Shown: one piece after another, positions 33,562-45,800 of the stretch
Numbering within the stretch: position 1 is the first letter of the stretch
How the letters are laid out: every line of letters begins with the position of its first letter
Assembly (NCBI GenBank): GCA_029378245.1
Contig: JARKIF010000007.1
Span: 2,046,001-2,110,000, forward strand
Length of the DNA: 64,000 nucleotides
From: Roridomyces roridus
Taxonomy: Eukaryota; Basidiomycota; Agaricomycetes; Agaricales; Mycenaceae
Reading direction: 5' to 3'
Program-made: the position numbers and the translations under genes
Notes under the pieces: generated by a model
What the model was told of the DNA's origin: nothing
Database searches by the model: none
The model's input: only the letters and a program-made list of their open reading frames with translations

Positions 33562-34801
33562 CTAAAGTACATCAGAATAAGCCGGTGGTGGCTCCTCACC
33601 CTGGACCTGTGAATGCGCAGAAGCAGAAATCCGGGCCCCTGGAGGTACTTGGGAAGCCACACCGTGCGCTAGCAACGGATTTGTGGCTTTGTTACTACCC
33701 ATTCCAACTCTGTTTGGCTCTTCCTCTTCCCCGAGAAACGGCTCGACAGCCGGAGGCAAATCTGAGCTCAAACTTGCTTTTCGCCGTTTCCTTCCCCCCA
33801 AAAGGAGCAAGACGAGAACGAGGAGAAGAACAGCTGATCCGACTACACTGCCCCCAATAACTGCAGCTTTTTTGCCATGCTTCGAGCCTGTTTGGGTGGG
33901 TGTTCTTGAATCAAATGAGACGACGCAATTCGGGAGTCAGGTACATCCACGTACGACGTATTTCCACTCGGAGTAGGGAATATCTCCGATGTCTGTATCT
34001 CCTCGGTGAACAACGTGCTCGTACCCGGGCCAGCGCTGTATACTATTTCGAGAGTGACCATAACGGAGCCGGATTGGGAGATGGAAGTCGAGATGACTTC
34101 CCTCGACCTGCGTACAGGTCATCGAAGGGATTAATGAGTAAATACGCCACGTACCCTTCTATGGAGGCAGCTGGAGCTGAGGTGGGTACCGGTGCCTCAA
34201 GGGTGCGTGTATTGCCATCATTGGATTCGGTACTTTGCAGAATCGTTGTGGCATGGTTCGGAACAATAACGGTAGCCGTGGGAGGCTCGGATGATGCACC
34301 TTGATTGAGAGGTGTTGGTGGGACAGATAATGGCGGCGTCTGTCTCGTAGTCGTCGGAATCGAGCTTTGCAGATCGAATCAATAGAGAAAAGGAGAGAAG
34401 AAGCTCCACTAACCCAGCCGCAAAGACGGTATACGTCGGACCTGCCGCGAACGGCTGATCTTTTGTTCTAAAATCATCGTCAGGACACATCGACCACAGG
34501 AGAGGACTGGAAAAACGCACGGATCTGCGCCGATAGAAAATGCCTGGATAACATGTGGCCTCGAAGCGCTGCTTCAGACACGACTACGATTTAAGGACAG
34601 GGTTGACGCTACGCACCCAAGCTCCCCAGGCGTGGCAGTGAAGGTCCCACTCCCGGAAGAAGGGTTGTTGCCGACGTCGATATGTCGTCCGCTTTCGAAG
34701 ATCTGGAAGAAAAACTGAGGGGGATCGTTTGCCTCGGCGGTAAAAGCAAATGTGATCTTTGTAATATCCACGACCGCATTTGTTGGGTAATTGAATATCA
34801 T
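33562..34801 (-). CDS. Head-stalk-TM-PPxY family, copy D
   Basis: The ATG at 34799-34801 opens the type-2 head: MIFNYPTNAVVDITKITFAF, NDPPQFFFQIFESG, SSGSGTFTATPGELG. After introns come HVIQAFSIGADP and KDQPFAAGPTYTVFAAG. The stalk has PPTPLNQGASSEPPTATVIV and LEAPVPTSAPAAS. The membrane-proximal part is AGPGTSTLFTEEIQTSEIFP. The transmembrane exon encodes AAVIGGSVVGSAVLLLVLVL with GGRKRRK. The tail has AVEPFLGEEEEP and ends GEEPPPAYSDVL at 33562. Head and stalk are nearly identical in DNA to copy F, but the tail is of the other type. A TTTATATA element at 34880-34887 lies about 80 bp upstream of the ATG. Confidence 0.75.
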
Positions 34802-34879
34802 TAGGGACGGGAAGAGCTGTTTGTGCTGTGCAGTCGGGGGATGGAGGGAGCCTGCCTGAGTGGAAAGTGATCCCAGCGG

Positions 34880-34887
34880 TATATAAA
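34880..34887 (-). promoter_or_regulatory. TATA-like element of copy D
   Basis: TTTATATA on the minus strand, about 80 bp upstream of the copy D start. Similar CTTTATAT elements stand about 100 bp upstream of the starts of copies H and I, and TTATATAT about 107 bp upstream of copy C. Confidence 0.5.
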
Positions 34888-35238
34888 GTCCACTGAGTCG
34901 CCACAACAGAAGGAGTATCAGAACCGTCCGCTGAGAATAGATATCTGCAACTTCCGCGGCTAGGACATGGGAGACGTCTGGGAACGGTCCGCATTATCTC
35001 TGTGGGAGCTCGTTTGATCGAACTTGGATATTCTCTCAGCATCTCAAGTTCTTGGGAACTTGAAAGTTGAAGCCGGCCGCACTGGGGAAGCGGCCATCCA
35101 CCATCCCTCCGCCGTCCGTCTCAGAATGCCTGCCCCAGAAACAGCTCAACTGGCAAACAAGCCACCAAGCCTCTAATCAACTGCATACTAGTATCGTCAG
35201 TTGATCTACAGTCTGTCTACGAGAGACTAACTATAAGT

Positions 35239-35600
35239 TCAAAGTAGACTAATTGTTATGCACGGTTGCGGGTGGGCTAGGAGATTGAATGTCGGACCAG
35301 TTGCAAACGTAGCTTGACCGCTACGCATATTAATCAGACAAGTGAACAAATCAAACATAGGTACGCACAAAGGGCCGTTGTGGTTGAAGTCATACGCAGC
35401 GATGAACTGCGGCTTTGACGATTGCAAGTCGGCCACGGAGCCCCGAGGTCTGCAGCACGCAATCGCGCGTACTCACCCAGGAAGCGCTGGGACCATGTTG
35501 AACGACCCGCTTCCCGAAGACGGACTATTTCCGATAATAGCAATTTCCGCGCCATTCACCACCGTTTCAAGGTAAAACTGTTGGCGGAATATACTTGAAG
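35239..35600 (-). pseudogene. Head-stalk-TM-PPxY family, copy E (head fragment)
   Basis: Only head exons are present. QQFYLETVVNGAEIAIIGNS and SSGSGSFNMVPALPG (about 35475-35590) match the type-2 head of D, F and G. The second exon gives FIAAYDFNHNGP and a third gives ATFATGPTFNLLAHP before a stop at 35239. No start, stalk, transmembrane exon or tail is found. It is a truncated relic lying between D and F. Confidence 0.6.
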
Positions 35601-36443
35601 CAGTGGGTCTGCGCCCGAACCTTCTAGCACATTCTATTCTTCTTACTCAGCAGTTCAACTTGGTACCTGTAGAATATTCTAGTACATAGTTAGTAGGTAT
35701 ATAAGCAGTCAATGGACTGCTCGCGATCGTAGGGCATCCGTTTGCTCTAACACGAGCCTCTCTAACCAGACAGCGTGAGTGCAAACACTCCTCCTTCTCG
35801 ATCGCCGCCCTCCTCTTCTCCTTCCGACGTCGAATCCCAACAAAAACTGTGCCAGATCCCCTGCTCCGGCGACAAAGTTCACGACAGCTGGGACGCTGGT
35901 TACTGAAGAGTAGGTCAATTGCATCGGGGTAGGGGAGGGGAGGGAGGGATTGAAACAGGTGTGCACTGGTGAAGATTGAGCTAAAATATACCTTGGTTTC
36001 ATTGTAGGAACTGACATCCAGTGTGCATATTTATCAGAGTTCTGAATCCTGATATCAAAAACAGTTGAACGGGCGCTCGTAACGCAGATTATCGACGAAA
36101 TTTTGTCATGAAAGCCCCCACAGTCCTGGGCGACTTCAACTAGGACGGGAAAGAGAACATCGGTATGAGCAATAGGCACGGGGGAAGGTCACATTTTGCC
36201 AGAGATTCCCTTGATTTACAGGATCATCTGAAAATTCATGCGTGAGACCATCCCGAGAACGATATCTTTATTTTGAGACAATGGCTGGATTTAGACCTCC
36301 GGGGCCGATTGCGGGTCGGGCAGTGTGCATGCAGTGTGCCGCATCTTGATGAACAGACTAGGATGTTTGCTTTGAATGAACGCACGCAGACGTGAGCTTG
36401 GGAAGTAAATCGACTCGAATATCCGGGGGTATATGCTAGCATT
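35601..36443. other. Spacer between copies E and F
   Basis: No supported gene. A 156-codon minus-strand frame (35709-36179) has no recognisable features. Confidence 0.4.
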
Positions 36444-37918
36444 CTACATGCAACAATGATCTGGGAGAACAATTGAAAGACAAATCAAACAGTCCCCTGG
36501 GCTGATATATCCAGGAGGCGGATCGTCAGTCGGGCGGCGGACCCACTCCATCTTCTCCCCTGCGGGAATACCCACCCCATAGTCATAGCCACTCGACGGC
36601 TCCGCGTCTTCATCCCATTCAGCGGACTTCAACTTCTCCGTTGATTGGTAACCTTCAGCCGGCAGAGAAACCGCCGGAGTCGATTTCTCGTCGACTCGAG
36701 CGAAATACGCCGTCAAGGGCAGAAATCGTCTTCCAGGTGCGGGTTCAGATGCGGGTTCGTCCCGGACTGCGTCTTGGATTGGACTGGGCAGCGGAGAGTC
36801 GAGCTCCGGCTCGTTCAGCCTCGCTCTTCGTCTAGCTCGGTAAACGAGCAGACCCAATACGACGAGTGCACACAGCACTACGGCAGCGACAATTCCTCCA
36901 ATAATCGCGCCGTTGTTGTGGGTGCCATGGCCCTGGCTCGGTGCTCCAGCGAGACTTAGATCAATTTAGACGAAGTTCGGGAGTCAGGTACGTCCACGTA
37001 CGAAGTATTTCCACTCGGACTAGGGAATATCTCCGATGTCTGTATCTCCTCGGTGAACAACGTGCTCGTACCCGGGCCCGCGCTGTATACTACTTCGAGA
37101 GTGACCATAACGGAGCCGGATTGGGAGATAGAAGTCGAGATGACGTCCCTCGACCTGCGTACAGTTCATCGAGGGGATTAATGAGCAAATACGTCACATA
37201 CACTTCTATGGAGGTACTAGCAGCTGAAGTTGGGGCTGAAGTGGGTACCGGTGCCTCAAGGGTGCGTGTATTGCCATCATTGGATTCGGTACTTTGCAGA
37301 ATCGTTGTTGCATGGTTCGGAACAGTAATGGTGGCCGTGAGAGGCTCGGATGATGCACCTTCAAGTTGATTGGGAGGTGTTGGTGCTGGTGGGACAAATG
37401 GCGACTTGAAGGCCGAGGGATCGAATGCTGGTAATGCACTGGAAATGACGGGCTGCGTCGGCGTCTCTCTCTGAGTCGTCGGAATCGAGCTTTGCAGGTC
37501 AAATTAATACAGAAAAGGACAGATAAGAAGCTCCACTAACCCAGGCGCGAAGACGTTATACGTCGGACCTGTCGCGAACGGCTGATCCTTTGTTCTAAAA
37601 TCATTCGTCAGGTCACATCCCACAAGAGAGGACTGAAAAACGCACGGATCTGCGCCGATAGCAAATGCTTGGATAACATGCGCCCTTGAAGTCGCTTCAG
37701 AACAGGTCACAGGTTCGAAAGGGCAACGCCACGCACCCGAGGTCCCCAGGCCTGCTCGTGAACGTCCCACTCCCCGAAGAAGGGATGTTGCCGACGGCGA
37801 TATGTCCTCCGCCCACCAGGATCTCGAAGAAAAACTGGGACGGATCGCCTGGCTCGGCGGTATAGGTGAATGTAATGGTGGTATCCGCGACGACAGTTGT
37901 AGGGTAATTGAATTTCAT
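36444..37918 (-). CDS. Head-stalk-TM-PPxY family, copy F
   Basis: The ATG at 37916-37918 opens the type-2 head MKFNYPTTVVADTTITFTY, GDPSQFFFEILVGG, SSGSGTFTSRPGDLG. Introns join HVIQAFAIGADP and KDQPFATGPTYNVFAPG. The stalk includes TATITVPNHATTILQSTESN, as in copy D, plus a longer Pro/Ser stretch. The membrane-proximal segment is again AGPGTSTLFTEEIQTSEIFP. The transmembrane exon encodes GAIIGGIVAAVVLCALVVLG with YRARRRAR. The tail has GIPAGEKMEWVRRPTDDPPP then GYIS and a 16-residue extension ending at 36444. From 36965 to 37690 the DNA is nearly identical to copy D (33925-34560), yet the tail matches C and G instead. Confidence 0.75.
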
Positions 37919-38846
37919 GGACGGTAAGGAGTGTGTGTGCAGTTGGGAGGTGAAGGACGAGAAGTGAAGAGAAGAGTGTCAGCAAGTGATGCCAGGGGTA
38001 TACACTTAACATCTGTTGGGCCGCTGTAACAGATTATCAGGACCGTTGCAAGTGATATCAGGGACGAAGAAGGCTCATCGGCCAAAGATAAATCTCCCTC
38101 GGGGCTTTCAGATTCCCAATCCTCTGAACCAACTCTGAACGCCATAAGTATGACTGGAACGAAAACGGGGCGGATTGAGCGACGGAACACGGCTTGAGGA
38201 CTCATCGTCACCGCACTATTCTGGGCCACATCTTGTCTTGGGTAGACGAGCAAGATCTTTGTTGATCGAAGTGTACGTGGGTGCCGTGGAGTGGGAAGCC
38301 GAAGCGAGACGAGGTAACTCGCTTGCACCGCCTGGTGAGAGAGAGCGCGAGGCTCATTGTAAGACGCATGCACGAACAAATCGAACTCAGTAGTGCCGGA
38401 ATTGAGTAGACAAAGGCATGCGGAAACTATCGACTGATGGAGTCAATGCGGTCCGTGAGCGTGGGCGACGGATGCGGACTATCCGGGTGGCAGCGACAAT
38501 GATACACACCCATTGAAACCAGAGAAACGAGGATATGGTGGACTCTGATGGGCTTTTATAGAGCAAATGCTGACGCTGACCTGTGGAAGTCCCTGAGGAT
38601 CGAGAAGGCGGTCATTCATCCGAGCCCTGTGTCGGACGTGCCGTTAGATCCAGGGCACTACGTTGGAGAGTGGCGCGTCGCAGCGCTGATGGGCAGCCCG
38701 CAATCCGCACTAGGAGATGGATGCGCAGGACAAGAGACGGATCGATAGCCGAGCGGATCAAACGCGTCGGCGCGCCTCCGAGTTCAAGCGACGCGTGGAC
38801 GCGCACAGACGCGCACGGAAGAGCTCTGGATGTTTCGTCCAATGGA
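37919..38846. other. Spacer upstream of copy F
   Basis: Contains the copy F promoter region. No other gene is supported; frames here are short and without domains. Confidence 0.4.
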
Positions 38847-40084
38847 TTACCAGAGAGAATTTATTTCCGCGCTCCCGGCTACAGTGCCCATGTCGGTCCG
38901 ATAACGATATCGGTTTCCAGCTGTCCGCTTGCCTGAGCCACAGGCATCCATCATACAAGACATCCTCTCCCCAATACTCTCCGCAGCCCTCGACACTCGT
39001 ATGACACACCAGAACGTCAACGCCCTCTCTGGCCCAACCACGGCATTGTCCAACACCGAAAACAGCGTCCCATAATGCTCAGGAATGCCCGCGATGTACT
39101 TCACGTCGGGAGACATAGTAAAGTGATGCGTCACAATATACCTAAGCGCTGACGTCGTACGCGGTGCGATGAGTGCGGCTACCGTGTCGGCATCGACAGG
39201 GCGAGAAGAAGCCAAAGTGAGGAAAAGTGGAAATGCATGCTGTGAACGCATGGCAGATGGGGCAGCAGGAGCGAGAGGAGGGGAAGGTTGCCTTTGCAGG
39301 GATTTCAGCGGACGTGTAATGGAGAGGACGCGGTAGTACGCACCACAGTAACTGTTGCGATGAAAATCGATGCGCTCGAGCGTACTGGCGGCTGCAGCAA
39401 GAAGGGTGTTGGTCCAGGGTTTGTCAGTCAAGAGATAGGGAGATGGTTCGTAGATGTCCCAGGAGTGGGGTAATTTCCGGACGAGCGAGCCATAGACCGA
39501 GGGAGTCGGCAGAGCTCTGCAGCTTGAAGTGACGGACAGCACTCTGCGACGGAGTTGGCACGGGTTTCCTCTCGTCATCTCCGTCTCGGGCAGTAACCGA
39601 CGCAGAAGATATGCGGGGCATGGACAGCAGGAAGTGGGACATCAAATTGGGTGAGACGTAGCTATACTCGAGGTTGAGCTCCTCCAGGGATTGCCGCTCG
39701 ATGAAATCCACAATGACTGGATGAATGGGAGTGGACTCGGGAGAGCTGCGAGTGCTGCGACCCTTGACCCATTGGCCACCGAGTTCCAGTCGGCGTATAT
39801 TGCGCAGCCTGAGCAGGATGCCGTTCAGTGTGGTTTCATTATCGGCGCTGTTCTGCGTAATCAGCGTCAAGCTCGTGTAATACTCGGCGACGTGGGGTGA
39901 GCCGACGAGGCGGCCGGACCCAAGACCGAAATTTTTCGCTCGGAGTTTCAGGGAGCGGAAGAGGTTCCGCTGGCTTCTGTACGTGAGGCAGGAAGCGGTC
40001 ACAGAGCATGCTTTTAGGGTATCAAAGACTAAAGTCGCAGATGTCGATAATAGAATCTAGTACATCTTGCGCCAGGACGGACAT
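38847..40084 (-). pseudogene. F-box/LRR-type gene, frameshifted
   Basis: The ATG at 40082-40084 opens MSVLAQDVLDSIIDICDFSL, an F-box start, then a stop. One base fewer in the AAA run at 40024-40026 brings in the frame DTLKACSVTASCLTYRSQRN and LFRSLKLRAKNFGLG. The frame continues with leucine-rich text (RLRNIRRLELGGQW, SLEELNLEYSYVSP, LLGHLRTISLSLD) to a stop near 39424. A third frame continues KPWTNTLLAAAASTLERIDF and ALRYIVTHHFTMSPDVKYIA to 38847. The domain order is that of an F-box protein with degenerate LRRs, as is common in mushrooms, broken twice. It is a pseudogene unless the assembly has indels. Confidence 0.6.
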
Positions 40085-40357
40085 CTAGAAGGAACGAGCT
40101 CAGTACTGTGCTTTTGACATGCGCGATAGCTGACCGAGTCGTGCCCGGGCGCAGTTGCTGCGTCGATGTCGTGGTTGCGGAAGAAGGCGCGTTTGGGTTT
40201 GGGCGCTGTGCGATTGCACCCGACCCGAGAGTGAAATCTGATCCGACAGCCAGGTTCCAATTCCGACATCACATCGATCATGATAATCACTGCGGCATGA
40301 TTAAGGCGGAACACAGGTGCGCAAAAGATGCCTCATGCTTAAAGAATTTACACAGTC

Positions 40358-41644
40358 CTAAGTATATCCAGGAGGCGGATCGTTCGTCGGCCGAAGGACC
40401 CACTCCATCTGCGAGCCCGTCGGAATAGAAATTTCTGGCCTTGAGACATTGCTCAGCCTCTCTGTCGACCCATGGCTAGAGACTCTACGGAATTCTCTTC
40501 TCCACTTTTCGCTGGGATAAGAGTCGGCGTCTAAATCGGACGTCCGCGACCCCGCGAACAGGCCAAGGAATGGTTGGACGAATAGAGGCGAATCGGGCTG
40601 TGGGGACGTGTGGGACCCGGATTTCTGGCGCCTGGACAGCACTCGGTAGATGAGCAGGGATATAACCAGTGCGAGAACGACGCCGCCCGCAACAGCTTGC
40701 CCCGACAATGACTTCTATTTTGCTGGTCCGATTCGAACTCGGCGCGCTTGACGGCTCGGATGCTCCAGTGCCCAAACTTGCATGGAGACTTGTGAGATGG
40801 AGCGCCATAAATATTGGATGGTTTGGCTTACGATAACGATGTATTTACACTAGGACTTGACATAGGAGCGGATGGTGGGAGTGGCACTGTGCTCGTACCA
40901 GGACCAAGCACTTCGACGCTGATAATAACGGACCCCGATGCAGTGATCGTAGTTTGAACGGTATTCATAGACCTGCGGGCAAGGGTTTCTGGATTCAACT
41001 GAATGATGATGATGCCCATCAAGATACGTACGAGAATACAGCGGCTTGCTTGGGGGTATCCGCTGGCGCAGAGGTTTGCGAAACATCGGTCGATTGCAAT
41101 TGTGGATGCAGACTTTGTGTTGGGTGAGCCAGAAAAGTAGGAGGCGGGGAGGATAATTTCGGCGATGAAGTAAGAGAAGAAGTGAACGTTGACGTGGTAG
41201 ATGTTCCTGTGGTAGTAGTCTGGGAGCTATGGGGGATCTTTGGTGGATGCACAAAGATGAAAATTCAGCTCGACTCACCTGACGGTATACGTCGGGCCTG
41301 ACGCGAATGGCTGAGCTTTGGCGCTACAATCGTCGTGAGAGGACATTCGCTAGGAGTGTATCGAAACGCACGGATCTGCACCCAGCGCAAATGCTTGGAT
41401 AACATGCGGCCTTGAGATTCCCTTCAGATCCAGCGGCTAAAGTGAGACGGCAAGGCACACACCCAAGGTCCCCAGGCGTGGTTGTGAACGTCCCGCTCCC
41501 GGAAGAAGGGTTCTCGCCGACGGAGATATGCCCTCCGTCGAGAAGGATCTCGAAGAAAAACTGGGGAGGATCCCCCGACTCGACGGTGTATGTGACCACG
41601 ATCTCGGTGTACGCGATGACGGCTGTGGGGTAGCTGAACTTCAT
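40358..41644 (-). CDS. Head-stalk-TM-PPxY family, copy G
   Basis: The ATG at 41642-41644 opens the type-2 head MKFSYPTAVIAYTEIVVTY, GDPPQFFFEILLDGG, SSGSGTFTTTPGDLG. Later exons give HVIQAFALGADP and AQPFASGPTYTVR. The stalk is TTTGTSTTSTFTSSLTSSPK and further Ser/Thr/Pro. The membrane-proximal segment is ASGSVIISVEVLGPGTSTVP. The transmembrane exon has AVAGGVVLALVISLLIYRV followed by SRRQK. The tail contains both VQPFLGLF, like the VEPF tails, and SQMEWVLRPTNDPPPGYT at the very end (stop at 40358), so it looks like the fullest form of the tail. It has no signal peptide. Frames are intact in what I could follow. Confidence 0.75.
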
Positions 41645-42822
41645 CGAGTGCCTTGAAGGGGGCGAGGTGAATCATAATCAATGGGCGGGATAAATACTTT
41701 CCTCTGAGCCGATCTAACAGAAATAACTACAAGATGATCAACCAGCAGAAGCGCCGAATAAAAAAAAAAGTCTAGTCACCGTCCGTTTGTACGAATCGTT
41801 CAAGTTGCCTGCCTGCTTCGGTCTGTCTTAATGTCCAGATATCCGCATGTCTCCTGGACAGAAGAGATACACATGGGATTGAGAACCTGGAAGCGGGTCC
41901 GGGAAAACTTGCAGCTGAGAGTTTGATACTTGAGGCGGCAGTCGTAGTATGACAGCTGCCTATACAAGTGGAGTACTCTGGGCATGATAAATGTGGGAAA
42001 AGCACAGCGGCGAGATGCACAGGGGACTCGGCGCACCACTATCTTGACTGGCAGATGATTCGTGGCAGCGGCGGGGAGATGGGCGGATGCGGAAGGTTTG
42101 TGGAAGATGGAAGCACTGGATGCGACATTCCATTGACGGCGCAACGTTGAATGTACCTGGTAATGGTCTGGAATTGGATGTTTGGGAGCAGATAGTAAAC
42201 TTGGTCCTTAGTCGCCGCGCCGTGACAGGAAGATGCAGACCAGGCTGATGAGTCACTGACTCACTGGGCACTTAGACGGAAGATCGACAGTTGCAGAGTT
42301 CAAGATAGTGCGCCAGGTTCCCGTCTGGAGCGCCGCCGAGCAGAGCCGAATCCTAGTTTGGTGAAGAGTGACGAGGCAAGAGTCCAGTCACTGGTGATCA
42401 ATGATCATTGATTTGCGGTCATGATCATGTACTTATGTGTCACCGGAGTTTGAAACCGCGATCACATGTCTAAAGACACGCGAGGTGGAGGCAAGATATT
42501 CCACTCGAATGAACGCGTCCAGCTATACAGTCCAAATGGCTCCATTTTCAAGTACCCTGGTCCATAAAATCTACACCTATCTGCTGGAAGTTCAAGCCTC
42601 CGGAGAGATGACCCGGGTCTGCCGCTCGTTCGGAATACTGACAGAACGATCAGCGTACTACTTATTCACAAAGTATATGGAGTTGACTTGGAAAAAAGGA
42701 GAACAGAAAGAATATGTCTACGGTTGGATTCAAACCAGAAGTGCGGTTCAAATTGGGCCATCGCAAGTCCGGCTTCGAGGAGATATGTGGGTGAGGTTGT
42801 ACTCAACCACAATTTCCTCGCC
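41645..42822. other. Spacer upstream of copy G, with orphan 3'-flank motif
   Basis: A short plus-strand frame (42537-42840; MAPFSSTLVHKIYTYLLEVQ) looks faintly like an F-box start but has no supporting structure. At 42440-42520 the family 3'-flank motif is present in minus orientation with no copy attached, suggesting a lost member. Confidence 0.4.
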
Positions 42823-45800
42823 TCACGCAAGTACTGCGATTTGAGTTCTGGCTACTGCGGGCTCATAGTGTGGACGCTCTTGACACTCCCGGATCCGTTC
42901 GTCAACCTTGGCCACAGCCTTCATTCCCAGCGACCTGAACAAAACAAGGGCGCGCCGCGTTCCAGTGGTCCATCGCTTTCTTTTGATCTCTGCGACGATG
43001 GAAGATATCACCCATGCCAAGCAGGCAGTCGCCTCTGCTACGGTGAATACCCATCGCTGTTAGCCCTTCGAGAGCCAGCTGGAAAAGACTGAGAGCCGTT
43101 TCGTCGTCATGCTGGGCGACGAATATATGGCCGAGCAACCGGAGTGCGTCGTAGATGATGGGCTTGTTCTTGCCTTTGATGGACAGTCCCAACAACCCGA
43201 CTGCATACCCAAATGTGGCGCGTTCATCCAACAGCCGGCAAGTGATGTCTCCAAGCCTGGTCAAGCAGAGTACGGCAATGTCCGGCTCGTTCCCCGGGTT
43301 GTTTATCAAAACCCGCTGCAAAGCCGCACGCGCCTCGGGTCGGAATCCATCCCGTATATCCGTGTATGCGAGGACAATGTCAGTGGTACGCAAGTCCAGT
43401 AACGCCCCCAATCGATTCGAAGAATGCTTTGGCCTCCTTCAACAAGTCCCCGAGCATGTTCCATAGACTGGGCACTCACCTCGGCTTCGATGAGGGCTAG
43501 ATTAAGCTGGTCATACGCTCGGGGTATGGGCGAATTCTTCTGGGAAATCCGGGTATACAGAGCCCGGGCCTCTGCGTACTCCGTTTTCATCAGATGAACC
43601 GAGGCGTCCGAGTTGATCAGTGCGAGATACAACGGCCCACTTTGAAAACCACAGAATTCGAGGATCGACCGCGCCTCAGCGGAGAGTGCTATGCACGGCG
43701 CCAAGTCACCGAGAGAGACACGACATAGAAGATCACATCGGATGGCATGGACTTCGTCGTGAAGGAGGCCATGAACCTGCGCCAACCGACGCAATTCCTG
43801 CGCCATAGCCTGTGCTTCAGGGTATCGGCCCTGCTGCCAGTGCGTCTGGGAAATCTCTCGCATGATCGTGCACTGGACTGCAGGATTTTGAGCACGTTGA
43901 GAGAGACGAAGGCCTTCTTCGAGATATTCGAGCGCTCTCGGGATATCTGTGTTGGTGTGCCGATAGTAGTGGCTCAGGGTAAGCAACAATTTGGCTGGAA
44001 CATTTTAGTATGATGCAACGGATGCAATGGTCTCTGCTCTGACCTTCGCCCGCGGGATCCCGACTGCTCTCCAATGACCAATCCCCTGTTCGGCGAGTCC
44101 CTCCGGGTCGGAGACTCGACAATACTGGTGGGACCTGAATACCTCCGTGAGCTAGGTCCCATGTAGACGATGGTCGTCTATTTTGTCCATGTACGGAGGA
44201 AGCTGGGTCAACAACCCCGACGTGCGACGACCCGAGACACGGAAGAAAGAGTCGAGCATGATGATACCGTGTATGGTTTCCACGACATCGGGTTCGTCCA
44301 GGTTCAACCCTTGGGTGAGCACAGCCTGGAAATTGCCCACATTCGCTGTGATGCGCTGGGCAATTCCTGCGGTCGATACATGCTGATAATCTTTCCAGAG
44401 AACGATGAGGCGATGGAAGTGGGAGCGCAAATGACGACATAGGACTGGCATCGGCGGACTGTACTGTTTGAAGTATTCGCGGATGGGGACAAGGACCCGT
44501 AGGCGCTTGCCATGGTCGATATAGGCGAGGGATGTCCGGATCAACGTCGTTTGGCACATGCTGAAGTCGCCAATGGGGAGTTTACACTGCATCAAATCTG
44601 CCTCCGAGATGCCCTCAGGCAAAAGCGACAACAGGCTCAGGAGCTGATGAGCGCCTGGTGACTGGAGCATGCGTGGACTTGAAAGTGACAGCTGGATAGA
44701 AACATCCAGATTGGAACGCCTGTCCGAGCCATCGGAGAAGAGTGTCGTCTTTTGTTCTTGCCAACGGGATAGAACGGCATCGTGACCTTCAAAGGCGGCG
44801 ATGTTGGCGACAAGGCTGATCGCGAGTGGGAGATTGTCCGTGATCTGCAAGATCTCGCTCATTGTGCCCGAGTCGTCTGCTGAATCGTCCGTAATGTCCA
44901 CGAAGGTCTGCATAGCAGCCAAGTTGCTCAACGGCGCAAGCGGAGGAAGGCAAGGGCGCGTCCATCGGACCCTTGCCCGGCCGCTCAGCTCCCCGCATGG
45001 TGATCTATTGAATTGTCAACGAACTGGATTCGAGAACGAGAGCGTATACTCGCCAAGAGACCCAGAGTTTCTACATCTGTCAGGAGAGACAACAGGTCCT
45101 CAATCGGACCGCGACTATCTGGCGGCTCCCAACAAGTCTCGAGATTGTCGAGGACGAGCATCACCGACGCGTATTCAGCCAAACGGCGCAGAACAGCCTT
45201 CAGCGGATTGCGCGCCGGTGGTAGACCGACGTGTGATGCCAGGCTAGCGATCAAGTCCTCGCGGTTCGCAACAGATTCGCAGGATATGAAGAAAAGTTGG
45301 GCGTATTTGGCGCAGACGTCGGGATGATGCAGTGCAGATGTCGCGAGACTAGTCTTTCCGATACCGCCCGGTCCGAGGACTGCCACCCTGGCTGGGCGTT
45401 GGAGAAGGAGCTGAACGAGTTCTTGCAGGTCTTCCTCTCGCCCGTGGAATATCTTGGGTTTTCCAGGTATGAGATCGAAGGAAGTCGCACTGCTTCCGAA
45501 GCTGAACGTGCTCTTGCTTATCTGGTGCAAGGTGAAGCTTGATGTCACGATCCCAGAAACATGACTAACCTGAGACGCCGCGTCCAATGCAAAGTCGCTC
45601 TCTTGCTCGTGCAGGAGCTGCATAAGCTGTTCGTGTCGCTTCTCAGCTTTCTCGCGGAAATGCTCCACCTCGGACGCTGTTGTGAGGGAAGTTTCAACCT
45701 TATCTCGGTCAGCCATCGAGAACCAGGTTTGTCTTCGAGTGGACATACCCCAAATACGGAGAAAGCGCGGTCCAATCCATCCTGGCATGCTTTCAGCTGT

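Noticed and set aside
42537..42840. Possible F-box gene start (MAPFSSTLVHKIYTYLLEVQ)
   Set aside because: Weak similarity, short, and no leucine-rich continuation.
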